Origin: Thiobaca trueperi
Lineage (GTDB): Bacteria; Pseudomonadota; Gammaproteobacteria; Chromatiales; Chromatiaceae
NCBI RefSeq assembly: GCF_004342175.1
Contig: NZ_SMAO01000001.1
Coordinates: 124,001-188,000, forward strand
Direction of reading: 5' to 3'
DNA length: 64,000 nt
How positions within the stretch are numbered: the stretch's first letter is position 1; each line of letters opens with the position of its first letter. A program made the translations under genes and the position numbers. The notes below the pieces were generated by a model that did no database searches, was not told the origin of the DNA, and saw only the letters and a program-made list of their open reading frames with translations. Shown piece by piece: positions 1 to 8,042 of this stretch.

Positions 1-501
1 TGCGGCCTGACGCTGGTCTTTCAGCAGTTTGTGCTTGATGCGCTGGCGTTTGAGCATCGAGATGTGATCGACGAAGAGCTTGCCGTCCAGATGATCGATC
101 TCATGCTGAATGCAGACGGCGAGCAAGCCATCGGCGTCGAGCGTGAAGGGGTTGCCGTCGCGGTCGAGCGCCTCGATTCTGATCCACTCGGCGCGGGTGA
201 CCGTCTCGAAGAAACCGGGGACCGACAGACAGCCCTCGTCCATCTGCTCGCGGCCTTCGGCTGACAGGATGTTCGGATTGATCAGGCACAGCGGCGTGTC
301 CTTGTGCTCCGAGGTGTCGATCACCACCACCCGCCGCGAGATATTGACCTGGGGTGCTGCCAGACCGATGCCGGGTGCGGCATACATGGTTTCGAGCATG
401 TCATCGACCAGACGGCGGATGTCTGCGTCAACCTGTGTGACGGGCAGCGCCTTGTTGCGCAGTCGGGGATCGGGGAAGGTGAGGATATCGAGCTTTGGCA
501 T
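1..501 (-). CDS. def: Peptide deformylase (C-terminal end cut by window)
   Basis: Removes the N-formyl group from the initiator methionine of new proteins; a cytosolic Fe2+/Zn2+ metalloenzyme. All three family motifs are visible: GIGLAAPQ (residues 44-51), EGCLSVP (89-95, metal ligand Cys91) and QHEIDHLDG (132-140, ligands His133 and His137, catalytic Glu134). The 167 codons present read open to the window edge, so only the last few residues are missing. The ATG at 499-501 gives the typical [11 protein letters not shown] start. It diverges from the LysM-protein/dprA/smg/topA genes, an arrangement known in many gammaproteobacteria, where fmt usually follows def beyond the window. Confidence 0.96.
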   Translation of the reverse strand, partial: MPKLDILTFPDPRLRNKALPVTQVDADIRRLVDDMLETMYAAPGIGLAAPQVNISRRVVVIDTSEHKDTPLCLINPNILSAEGREQMDEGCLSVPGFFETVTRAEWIRIEALDRDGNPFTLDADGLLAVCIQHEIDHLDGKLFVDHISMLKRQRIKHKLLKDQRQAA

Positions 502-615
502 CGTTCTTTGCGGTAAACGGGTGGATGGAATCGATTCGCGTGCGCTACTATCGCGCAAATACTACACCCCTTGACAGGGTCGGGTGAATCCCGCTTCGAC
601 CATCCAGGAGGAACC

Positions 616-1830
616 ATGCGCGCCATCATAAACCCTTTCGCCGCCGTCTCTCTCCTCGCCGGTCTCTTGCTGTTGCCGATGTCTCCGGTGCAGGCCGTCG
701 AACTCGCACCCGATGCCCCGCAGACCTATGTGGTGCGCGCGGGGGATACGCTCTGGGACATCGCGGGGCGTTATCTGCGCGAACCCTGGCACTGGGCCGA
801 GATCTGGCAGGCCAATCCGGGGATCGATAATCCGAATCTCATCTATCCGGGCGACGTGCTGGAATTGACGATGGTCGATGGTCAGCCGCGCGTGCGGGTG
901 GCGCGTGGCGGTGAGACCACGACCGGATCCCGTGACGGCATGCGCGTGGTGCGGCTCAGTCCGCAGGTGCGCGTTTCGTCGCTCAAAGCGGCCGTGCCGA
1001 CCATTTCCATCTCGTCCATCGCGCCCTTTCTGACCCAGCCTTACATCGCCGATTCGGATCAGATCAGGCGTGCCGCCTATGTGGTCGGCTTTCCGGACGA
1101 GCATATCGTCGCCGGTCTGCACGATTCGATCTATGTCCGGCGCATCGACTCGAACATTGACACCCATTTCCAGGCGCTGCGTCCGGGCGACGCGCTCCGC
1201 GATCCTGACACCAATGAAATCCTGGGATACGAAGCGGTCTTTATCGCCAATCTCACGCTGGAACGCACCGGCGATCCAGCCAAGCTCCAGGTGACGCGCT
1301 CGGAACGCGAGGTCTCCATCGGCGACCGTGTGATTCCCGCCGCGCTCGAACAGTCGCTGGAGAACTTTTTCCCCCGGCCCGCGCCGCCCGGCACCAAAGG
1401 CCGGATCCTGTCGGTGCTCAACGGGGTGTCGCAGATCGGCCAGTTCGATGTCGTGACCATCAATCGTGGCACCCGTGATCGCATTGAGGTCGGCCATGTT
1501 TTCGAGGCATTCATTGGCGGCACCAGGGAACGCGATCAGGTGCGCGGCGGAAGCTTCGTCACCAACTGGCGTGACGAAAGTCCGTTTTCGACCGACTTCT
1601 GGTTCGGACGCGATCAGGTGCGCCAGGGCTGGCGCATGAACGAGCCCGACGCCGCGCCCCTGCCGCCGCATGTCGAATTCCGACGCGAAAACAGCCAGTA
1701 TTTCAAGCCATTCGAGCGCGCTGGCATTCTCATGGTCTTTCGTACCTTCGAGCGGGTGAGCTTTGCCCTGGTGATGAATACGTATCGCGCCATCAACGTG
1801 GGCGACTGGGTCGCTCCGCCGCGTTCCTGA
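616..1830 (+). CDS. LysM-domain secreted protein next to dprA
   Basis: A 404-residue protein with a clear signal peptide (about residues 1-27, ending SPVQA) and one LysM domain (about 37-84, TYVVRAGDTLWDIAGRYL). LysM binds peptidoglycan, so an envelope location is expected. The remaining 320 residues form a long region with no motif I recognise. The start at 616 is chosen because AGGAGG lies just upstream (606-611) and the signal peptide begins there. Proteins of this type sit between def and dprA in many gammaproteobacteria, but their function is not settled. It ends 7 bases before dprA, so the two are probably co-transcribed. Confidence 0.9.
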   Translation: MRAIINPFAAVSLLAGLLLLPMSPVQAVELAPDAPQTYVVRAGDTLWDIAGRYLREPWHWAEIWQANPGIDNPNLIYPGDVLELTMVDGQPRVRVARGGETTTGSRDGMRVVRLSPQVRVSSLKAAVPTISISSIAPFLTQPYIADSDQIRRAAYVVGFPDEHIVAGLHDSIYVRRIDSNIDTHFQALRPGDALRDPDTNEILGYEAVFIANLTLERTGDPAKLQVTRSEREVSIGDRVIPAALEQSLENFFPRPAPPGTKGRILSVLNGVSQIGQFDVVTINRGTRDRIEVGHVFEAFIGGTRERDQVRGGSFVTNWRDESPFSTDFWFGRDQVRQGWRMNEPDAAPLPPHVEFRRENSQYFKPFERAGILMVFRTFERVSFALVMNTYRAINVGDWVAPPRS

Positions 1831-1837
1831 GCGCGTC

Positions 1838-2965
1838 TTGCGCCAGGCTGACTCCGAGCCGGTCGACGCCTGGCTCGCACTCGTCAATGCGCCAGGCGTC
1901 GGCCCGCGCACCGTCTCCAAACTGCTTGCCCATTTCGGCAGCCCGACGGCGGTTCTCCAGGCATCCGCCGAACGCCTGACCGCCGCCGGGCTCAAAGCGC
2001 CCGCTATCGCCGCCCTGAAAACGCCGGATCAGGCCGGCATCGACGCCATTCTCGCCTGGGCCGCGCAGCCTGCCGCCCACATCCTGACCCTAACCGATCC
2101 GCGCTATCCAGCACAGCTTGCCGAGATCCCCGATCCGCCGCCGCTGCTCTATGTGCGCGGCGATGCCGGTCTGCTCGGCGAACCCCAGATCGCCATCGTC
2201 GGCAGCCGCAATCCCACGCCCGGCGGGCGCGAGATCACCCGGACCTTCGCCCGCGAGCTGACCGATTTCGGTCTGCTCGTCTCCAGCGGTCTCGCGCTCG
2301 GCATCGACGGCGTCGCCCATACCGCCGCGCTGGAGCGCGGGCGCACCATCGCGGTGCTGGGAACCGGGCCGGATCGGGTCTATCCGGCGTCCCATCGCGA
2401 TCTCGCGCGCCGGATTGCCGATGCGGGCGTGCTGGTCAGCGAGTTTCCGCCGGGACAGGAGCCGCTGGCGCATCATTTTCCGCGCCGCAACCGTCTCATC
2501 AGCGGCCTGAGCCTGGGGGTGCTGGTCACCGAAGCGGCGCTCAAGAGCGGCTCGCTGATCACCGCCCGCTGCGCGCTCGAACAGGGACGCGAGGTCTTCG
2601 CCGTCCCCGGCTCGATCCTCAACCCGCTCGCGCGCGGCTGTCATGCGCTGATTCGCGAGGGCGCCCGGCTGGTCGAATCCGCCGCCGAGATCCTGGCGGA
2701 GCTGGCGCCGCTGCTGCGGTCAGTCCTGGCGGCACCGGCGACGGGTACGGATGTGCCAGCGCCCGGGCAGTCCAGCGATGCGCTTGACGCCGACTCCCGA
2801 CGCCTGCTCGATGCCATGGGCTTCGATCCCGTCGCGCCGGATGAGCTGATCGCGCGCAGCGGGCTGCCCGCCCAGCGGGTCGCGTCCATGTTGTTGACCC
2901 TGGAATTGAGCGGTCATGTATCATCGGTCCCTGGAGGTCGCTATAGCCGCTGTCGCGTCGGATAA
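1838..2965 (+). CDS. dprA: DNA-processing protein DprA/Smf
   Basis: DprA binds incoming single-stranded DNA during natural transformation and loads RecA; in non-competent species (Smf) its role is unclear. The 375 residues show an N-terminal helix-hairpin-helix-like region (VNAPGVGPRTVSKLLAHFG), then the Rossmann-like DprA core with IAIVGSRNPTPGG, VSSGLALGIDGVAH, AVLGTGPDRVYP, FPRRNRLISGLS and ALKSGSLITARCALEQGR, and a C-terminal winged-helix region. Length matches E. coli Smf. The start appears to be a TTG at 1838, 7 bases after the LysM gene; no in-frame ATG lies near it. Confidence 0.95.
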   Translation: MRQADSEPVDAWLALVNAPGVGPRTVSKLLAHFGSPTAVLQASAERLTAAGLKAPAIAALKTPDQAGIDAILAWAAQPAAHILTLTDPRYPAQLAEIPDPPPLLYVRGDAGLLGEPQIAIVGSRNPTPGGREITRTFARELTDFGLLVSSGLALGIDGVAHTAALERGRTIAVLGTGPDRVYPASHRDLARRIADAGVLVSEFPPGQEPLAHHFPRRNRLISGLSLGVLVTEAALKSGSLITARCALEQGREVFAVPGSILNPLARGCHALIREGARLVESAAEILAELAPLLRSVLAAPATGTDVPAPGQSSDALDADSRRLLDAMGFDPVAPDELIARSGLPAQRVASMLLTLELSGHVSSVPGGRYSRCRVG

Positions 2966-3016
2966 CGATCCTCCAGGGCGCGGATCGGCGCCTGTCTGCG
3001 TCCAAGAGGTTGGCTG

Positions 3017-3493
3017 ATGTACGAAAATATGGTCGATGTCCTGATCTACCTTTACGAGAATTATATGGACGGCGAAGGCCAGCCACCCGTCAGCCAGAGC
3101 GATCTGGAAGAGGAACTGTCTCAGGCCGGCTTCAGCCAGACGGAGATCGCCCACGCCCTGCGCTGGCTCGACGAGCTGGCGGTGGGGGTTGAGACGCCGC
3201 AATATCATGCGCATACCGCTGGCGCGATCCGCGTCTACAGCGACAGCGAATGTCAGAAACTCGATACCGAGGCGCGCGGACTGCTGCTGTCGCTGGAGCA
3301 GAACGGCATCCTGGATCCGGTCAGCCGCGAGCTGGCGATCGATCGTCTGCTGGCCATCGAACATCCGCTGGTCATGATCGACGAGGTCAAATGGGTCGTG
3401 CTGCTGGTGCTGATGAACCGCCCCGGACGGGAAGACGCCTTCACCCTGATGGAAGACATCGTTTATCACGACGAACTGGTTTATCTGCATTAA
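3017..3493 (+). CDS. smg: Smg protein (DUF494)
   Basis: A 158-residue acidic protein of the Smg/DUF494 family, which lies between dprA and topA in many gammaproteobacteria. It begins MYENMVDVLIYLYENYMDG, typical of the family, and ends in the usual HDELVYLH. The molecular function is unknown. Its TAA stop (3491-3493) is formed from the TTAA end of the composite repeat that starts at 3490, so the repeat abuts the coding region exactly. Confidence 0.93.
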   Translation: MYENMVDVLIYLYENYMDGEGQPPVSQSDLEEELSQAGFSQTEIAHALRWLDELAVGVETPQYHAHTAGAIRVYSDSECQKLDTEARGLLLSLEQNGILDPVSRELAIDRLLAIEHPLVMIDEVKWVVLLVLMNRPGREDAFTLMEDIVYHDELVYLH

Positions 3494-3677
3494 ACCGCGC
3501 CCAGTGCGGTAGGCGATGTTTTTGGGTTGGATCAACCTTGGCAGCATCGACGACCGTGAGAGCTGGCGCGGTTTAAGGTATTAAAAAATATATAAGCCGC
3601 ATGACTGCCAAGGGCCGTCGATGTGCCAAAGGTCGAATTCACTCGAAACTTGGGCTGCCGCTCTGGACGCAATTTAA
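3490..3677. repeat. Composite TTAA/CCGCG palindromic element, copy 1
   Basis: This fills most of the 308-base gap between smg and topA. Module A (3490-3576) starts TTAAACCGCGCC and ends GGCGCGGTTTAA, so its ends are inverted repeats. It is followed by an AT-rich spacer and a degraded module B that ends CTGGACGCAATTTAA at 3677. The same A-spacer-B layout recurs at 37586-37780 and, inverted, at 31537-31729; a lone A module lies at 7957-8042. No coding potential is visible. Module B here is much less conserved than in the other two copies. Confidence 0.8.
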
Positions 3678-3678
3678 A

Positions 3679-3723
3679 CCAGCTTCCAGCAGAACAGGCT
3701 GGCGGCTGATAGCTGGAAGCTGG
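3679..3723. repeat. Perfect 12-base inverted repeat before topA
   Basis: CCAGCTTCCAGC (3679-3690) and GCTGGAAGCTGG (3712-3723) are perfect inverted arms separated by 21 bases. RNA from this stretch could fold into a hairpin, but no run of T follows, so an intrinsic terminator is unlikely. It begins directly after the composite element and 78 bases upstream of topA. Confidence 0.7.
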
Positions 3724-3801
3724 TCCCTTGTCAGTTCCCCTTGACGCCCCGGCGCGTTATGGGTTTACCCTAATAAGACGACACCCCAACCAGAACCCCG
3801 C

Positions 3802-6096
3802 ATGAACCTCGTCATCGTCGAATCGCCGGCCAAGGCCAAGACCATCCAGAAATATCTCGGACCCGATTTCGAGGTCATCGCCTCTTACGGGCATGTGCGC
3901 GACCTTATTCCCAAAGAGGGCGCGGTCGATCCCGAGCACGGCTTCGCGATGAAGTATCAGATCATCGACCGCAACGAGAAGCACGTTCAGGCCATCGCCA
4001 AAAAGCTGAAAAACGCGGAGACGCTTTATCTCGCCACTGACCCGGATCGCGAAGGCGAGGCCATTTCCTGGCATCTCTACGAACTGCTCAAGGGCCGCAA
4101 GCAGTTGGGCGAGCGTCCGGTGCATCGGGTGGTCTTCAACGAGATCACCAAGCGCGCGGTGCAGGAGGCCATCGCCAACCCGCGTCAGATCTCGGACGAT
4201 CTGGTCAACGCCCAGCAGGCGCGGCGTGCGCTCGACTATCTGGTCGGCTTCAATCTGTCCCCACTGCTGTGGAAAAAGATCCGTCGGGGTCTCTCGGCGG
4301 GACGGGTGCAGAGTCCGGCTCTACGGCTCATCTGCGAGCGCGAGACCGAGATCGAAGCCTTCGTCCAGCGCGAATACTGGACCATCGAGGCCGATGCCGC
4401 CAAAACCGGCAAGCCCTTCGTCGCCAAGCTGACACTCTTCGGCGGCGACAAAATCGAACAGTTCAGCATCACCGACGAGTCCCGTGCAGCCAGCGTCAAG
4501 CAGGCGCTTGAGCTGGCTGCCAGGGGTCAGCTCAAGGTCGAAGAGGTCGAGCGCAAACAGCGCAAGCGTCATCCGGCGCCGCCCTTCATCACCTCGACCC
4601 TCCAGCAGGAAGCGGCGCGCAAGCTCGGCTTCACCGCGCTGCGCACCATGCGCGTGGCCCAGCAGCTCTATGAAGGCGTCGATGTCGGCGGCGGCGCGGT
4701 CGGTCTCATCACCTACATGCGAACCGACTCGGTGAATCTGGCGCAGGAGGCCATCGCCGAGATCCGCGCCTATATCGCCGAACGCTTTGGCGCCGATGAT
4801 CTGCCGGACCAGCCGCGTCTGTACAAGACCAAGGCCAAGAATGCGCAGGAGGCGCACGAGGCCATTCGTCCGACCTCCATCCTGCGCGAGCCGTCACAGG
4901 TCAAGGCCCATCTGAGTCCCGAACAGTTCCGTCTCTACGAACTCATCTGGAAACGCACCCTGGCCTGCCAGATGGCCCACGCGCTCATCAATCAGGTCGC
5001 CATCGATCTGGCAGCGGGCGAGGGCAACCTGTTGCGCGCCACCGGCTCGGTGGTCGCCGAGCCGGGCTTCATGCGTCTTTATCTCGAAGGCCGCGACGAC
5101 GCCAAGGGCGCAGACGACGACGAGGAACGCATGCTGCCGGAGATGCAGGTCGGCGATCTGGTCGATCTGCTGGCGATCCGCGCCGAACAGCATTTCACCG
5201 AGCCGCCGCCGCGTTATTCCGAGGCCTCGCTGGTCAAGGAGCTGGAAGAATTCGGCATCGGTCGGCCCTCGACCTATGCCTCGATCATTTCCACGCTCCA
5301 GGATCGCGAATATGTGGTGCTGGACAAGAAGCGCTTTCTGCCGACCGACGTGGGGCGGGTGGTCAACAAATTCCTGACCGACTATTTCGCCTCTTACGTA
5401 GACTACGACTTCACCGCCCGGCTTGAGGACCAGTTGGACGCGGTGTCGCGCGGCGAGGAAGACTGGGTGCCGCTGCTCGAAGGCTTCTGGAAGCCCTTCA
5501 AGGATCTGGTCGATCACACCCAGGAGCACGTCAAGCGCAGCGATGTCACCCAGGAAAAGATCGACGAGACCTGCCCCAAGTGCGGCGGGCAGTTGTCCAT
5601 CCGGCTCGGACGCAACGGACGTTTCATCGGCTGCACCAACTATCCGGATTGCGATTACACCCGCGACCTGAACGCCGACAAGGCGGAGGCCGAGGCGCCG
5701 GAGATCGTCGAGGGCCGCGACTGTCCACTCTGCGGCTCTCAGCTTGAGATCAAGCGCGGGCGCTACGGCAAGTTCATCGGTTGCAGCGCCTACCCCAAGT
5801 GCAAGCACATCGAGCCACTGGAAAAGCCTGAAGACACCGGCGTCACCTGTCCCAAGTGCCAGAAGGGCACGCTGCAGAAGAAAAAATCCCGTCGCGGCAA
5901 GCTGTTCTATTCCTGCTCCACCTATCCCAAATGCGACTATGCCGTCTGGGACGAACCCATCGCCGAACCCTGTCCCCGCTGCGGCTGGGCGGTGATGACG
6001 ATCAAGGTCACCAAGACCAAGGGCGCGGCCAAGGTCTGTCCGCAGAAGGAATGCGGCTATCGCGAGCCGCTGGATCAGGGCGAGGAGCAAGCGTAG
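3802..6096 (+). CDS. topA: DNA topoisomerase I
   Basis: Type IA topoisomerase that relaxes negative supercoils by passing strands through a transient 5'-phosphotyrosyl break. The Toprim domain is at the N terminus (VESPAKAKT with Glu7; TDPDREGE with Asp80 and Asp82). The active-site tyrosine is Tyr305 in LITYMRTDSVNL. The C terminus carries four Cys4-type zinc modules, the first three with CPKC/CPLC knuckles and a second pair in GCTNYPDC, GCSAYPKC or SCSTYPKC, the last more divergent (CPRCG...CPQKEC). At 764 residues it is somewhat shorter than the E. coli enzyme (865). It sits in the conserved dprA-smg-topA order. Confidence 0.97.
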   Translation: MNLVIVESPAKAKTIQKYLGPDFEVIASYGHVRDLIPKEGAVDPEHGFAMKYQIIDRNEKHVQAIAKKLKNAETLYLATDPDREGEAISWHLYELLKGRKQLGERPVHRVVFNEITKRAVQEAIANPRQISDDLVNAQQARRALDYLVGFNLSPLLWKKIRRGLSAGRVQSPALRLICERETEIEAFVQREYWTIEADAAKTGKPFVAKLTLFGGDKIEQFSITDESRAASVKQALELAARGQLKVEEVERKQRKRHPAPPFITSTLQQEAARKLGFTALRTMRVAQQLYEGVDVGGGAVGLITYMRTDSVNLAQEAIAEIRAYIAERFGADDLPDQPRLYKTKAKNAQEAHEAIRPTSILREPSQVKAHLSPEQFRLYELIWKRTLACQMAHALINQVAIDLAAGEGNLLRATGSVVAEPGFMRLYLEGRDDAKGADDDEERMLPEMQVGDLVDLLAIRAEQHFTEPPPRYSEASLVKELEEFGIGRPSTYASIISTLQDREYVVLDKKRFLPTDVGRVVNKFLTDYFASYVDYDFTARLEDQLDAVSRGEEDWVPLLEGFWKPFKDLVDHTQEHVKRSDVTQEKIDETCPKCGGQLSIRLGRNGRFIGCTNYPDCDYTRDLNADKAEAEAPEIVEGRDCPLCGSQLEIKRGRYGKFIGCSAYPKCKHIEPLEKPEDTGVTCPKCQKGTLQKKKSRRGKLFYSCSTYPKCDYAVWDEPIAEPCPRCGWAVMTIKVTKTKGAAKVCPQKECGYREPLDQGEEQA

Positions 6097-6195
6097 ATAC
6101 CGTTCGCAGGCGACTGGCCTTGGCCTGACCTGAAGCAGCTTCCGGCTGCCCACCAGCCGCCCGCAAGCGGGTTCCCACGTTTCGCGAGGTGTCCC

Positions 6196-7770
6196 ATGCG
6201 CTTTTTCAACACCGAAGGTCCGATCCGACCCGCAGACCATTACAGTCTGCCGCCTCTCTCCCGCTGGGATCTGGACGAGATTCTCAGCCTGATCGACCAG
6301 AAGAAATACTTTCTGCTGCACGCCCCGCGTCAGACCGGCAAGACCACCTGTCTGCTGGCGCTGATGGAGCATCTGAATCGGGAGGGGCGTTATCGGGCGG
6401 TCTACACCAATCTGGAAACCGCTCAGGCGGCCCGCGAAAATGTGGTGCTGGCGATCACCGGTATCGTCCAGGCCATTGCCAACAGCACGCGGCAGTCGGC
6501 ACAAGCCCCGGATCTGGCTGTACTGGCCCGTGAGGTGCTGGCGGAACAGGCCGCCACGGTGGCGCTGCAAGCCTTTCTCAGTCGCTGGAGCGAACAATCG
6601 TCACAGCCGCTGGTGCTGCTGCTGGATGAGGTCGATGCCCTGGTTGGCGACACCCTGATCTCGCTGCTACGCCAGTTGCGCGCCGGCTATCCCCAGCGCC
6701 CGGCGGCCTTTCCACAGACCGTCATCCTGTGCGGGGTGCGCGATCTGCGCGACTACCGCATCCATGCATCGTCCGAGTCAGCGCCCATCACCGGCGGCAG
6801 CGCCTTCAACATCAAGGCCAAATCGTTGCGGCTGGGCGATTTCGACGCCGACGAGGTGACGACACTGCTGCTTGAACATACGCGCGAGACGGGACAGGTG
6901 TTCACCCCCGAGGCGCTGGATCGGGTCTGGGAACTGACCCAGGGCCAGCCGTGGCTGGTCAATGCCCTGGCCTATCGCGCCTGTTTCGAGATTCGCGCCG
7001 GACGCGACCGCGCCCAGCCGGTGACCCTGGAGCTGATCGATCAGGCCAAGGAGCAGATGATCATCGAGCGCGTCACCCATCTGGACCAGCTTGCGCACAA
7101 ACTCCAGGAACCCCGGGTGCGCCGTGTCATCGAGCCGATGCTGGCCGGTACGCTGCCGGGCGAAGCCTCCGAGGATGACCGCCAGTATCTGGTCGATCTG
7201 GGTCTGTTGCGCCGCGACGGCGCGGGCGGGCTGGTGGTCGCCAATCCGATTTATCGCGAGGTGCTGCCGCGCGCCCTCGCCAGCGGCCCACAGGATTCGC
7301 TGCCCCGCATCGCCCCGACCTGGCTCAACGCCGATGGCACGCTCAATCCTGCGGCATTGCTCGACGCCTTCCTCGTCTTCTGGCGCCAGCACGGCGAACC
7401 CCTGCTACGGAGCGCGCCCTATCATGAAATCGCCCCGCATCTGGTGCTCATGGCCTTTCTGCACCGGGTCATCAACGGCGACGGAACGCTGGAACGCGAA
7501 TACGCCATCGGCATGGGGCGGATGGATCTCTGCCTGCGTTACGGGGCGGTCATGCTGGGGATTGAAATCAAGGTCTGGCGCGACGGCGCGTCGGATCCAC
7601 TGACCGAAGGTCTGACCCAGCTCGACGCCTATCTGGCGGGGTTGGGGCTGGACAGCGGCTGGCTGGTGATCTTCGACCGGCGTTCAAACCAGCCGCCCAG
7701 CGCCGAGCGCACGACAGGCAACGAGCAGATCAGCCCACAGGGCCGGCGGATCCAGGTTGTGCGAGCCTGA
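6196..7770 (+). CDS. AAA ATPase with C-terminal PD-(D/E)XK-like domain
   Basis: A 524-residue protein whose first half is an AAA ATPase: Walker A APRQTGKTT (residues 43-51) and Walker B LVLLLDEVDAL (Asp144, Glu145). The last third looks like a restriction-type nuclease fold, with Asp444 in GRMDLCL and Glu457/Lys459 in GIEIKVW, spaced as in a D-(E)xK active site. This resembles a common family of uncharacterised ATPases found in many, often variable, copies in bacterial genomes; the cellular role is not known. GAGGT precedes the ATG at 6196 by 5 bases. It stands alone between topA and repeats, and no partner gene is apparent. Confidence 0.8.
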   Translation: MRFFNTEGPIRPADHYSLPPLSRWDLDEILSLIDQKKYFLLHAPRQTGKTTCLLALMEHLNREGRYRAVYTNLETAQAARENVVLAITGIVQAIANSTRQSAQAPDLAVLAREVLAEQAATVALQAFLSRWSEQSSQPLVLLLDEVDALVGDTLISLLRQLRAGYPQRPAAFPQTVILCGVRDLRDYRIHASSESAPITGGSAFNIKAKSLRLGDFDADEVTTLLLEHTRETGQVFTPEALDRVWELTQGQPWLVNALAYRACFEIRAGRDRAQPVTLELIDQAKEQMIIERVTHLDQLAHKLQEPRVRRVIEPMLAGTLPGEASEDDRQYLVDLGLLRRDGAGGLVVANPIYREVLPRALASGPQDSLPRIAPTWLNADGTLNPAALLDAFLVFWRQHGEPLLRSAPYHEIAPHLVLMAFLHRVINGDGTLEREYAIGMGRMDLCLRYGAVMLGIEIKVWRDGASDPLTEGLTQLDAYLAGLGLDSGWLVIFDRRSNQPPSAERTTGNEQISPQGRRIQVVRA

Positions 7771-7819
7771 CCGTTTAAGGCGATTTCCTGAAAACAATCT
7801 ACCCACTGAGAGGTCGTGA

Positions 7820-7916
7820 ATGGACAGGATTCACAGGATTTTTCAAGATTGACAGGATGAAGAAAACAATGGCTTACCTCCTGTGAATCCTGCGACATCC
7901 TGTTCATCCTGTCCAT
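7820..7916. repeat. GACAGGATT palindromic repeat, copy 1
   Basis: Imperfect palindrome of about 97 bases. The left arm starts ATGGACAGGATTCACAGGAT and the right arm ends ATCCTGTTCATCCTGTCCAT, with a short AT-rich centre. Six other copies lie in this window, all between genes or at gene ends. It lies between the AAA ATPase gene and the J-domain gene. Confidence 0.9.
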
Positions 7917-7956
7917 TTGGAGCCTTGACTCTGGTAGACACTTTCCCGGAAACCAC

Positions 7957-8042
7957 CTAACCGCGCCAACGCCGACAGTCATCGATTCCGCCAAGATCGA
8001 TCCAACCCAAAAACATCGCATACCGCACTGGGCGCGGTTTAA
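7957..8042. repeat. TTAA/CCGCG element, lone module A (inverted)
   Basis: A single module A in inverted orientation relative to 3490-3576. It begins CTAACCGCGCC (first TTAA degenerate) and ends GGGCGCGGTTTAA. The interior matches the reverse complement of module A, for example GATCCAACCCAAAAACATCG. The terminal TTTAA supplies the TAA stop (8039-8041, minus strand) of the J-domain protein gene. With the GACAGGATT palindrome it accounts for most of the 268-base gap. Confidence 0.85.

Noticed and set aside
562..1995. Long minus-strand open frame (477 codons) antisense to the LysM gene
   Set aside because: The opposite frame has a signal peptide, a LysM domain and a ribosome-binding site; the antisense frame has no recognisable motif and biased composition typical of GC-rich shadow frames.
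3679..3723. 12-base inverted repeat upstream of topA as the smg terminator
   Set aside because: No T run follows and it lies nearly 200 bases past smg; kept only as a repeat.
4894..6597. Long minus-strand open frame (567 codons) across topA and the ATPase gene
   Set aside because: It spans the end of one clear gene and the start of another, with no family signature.
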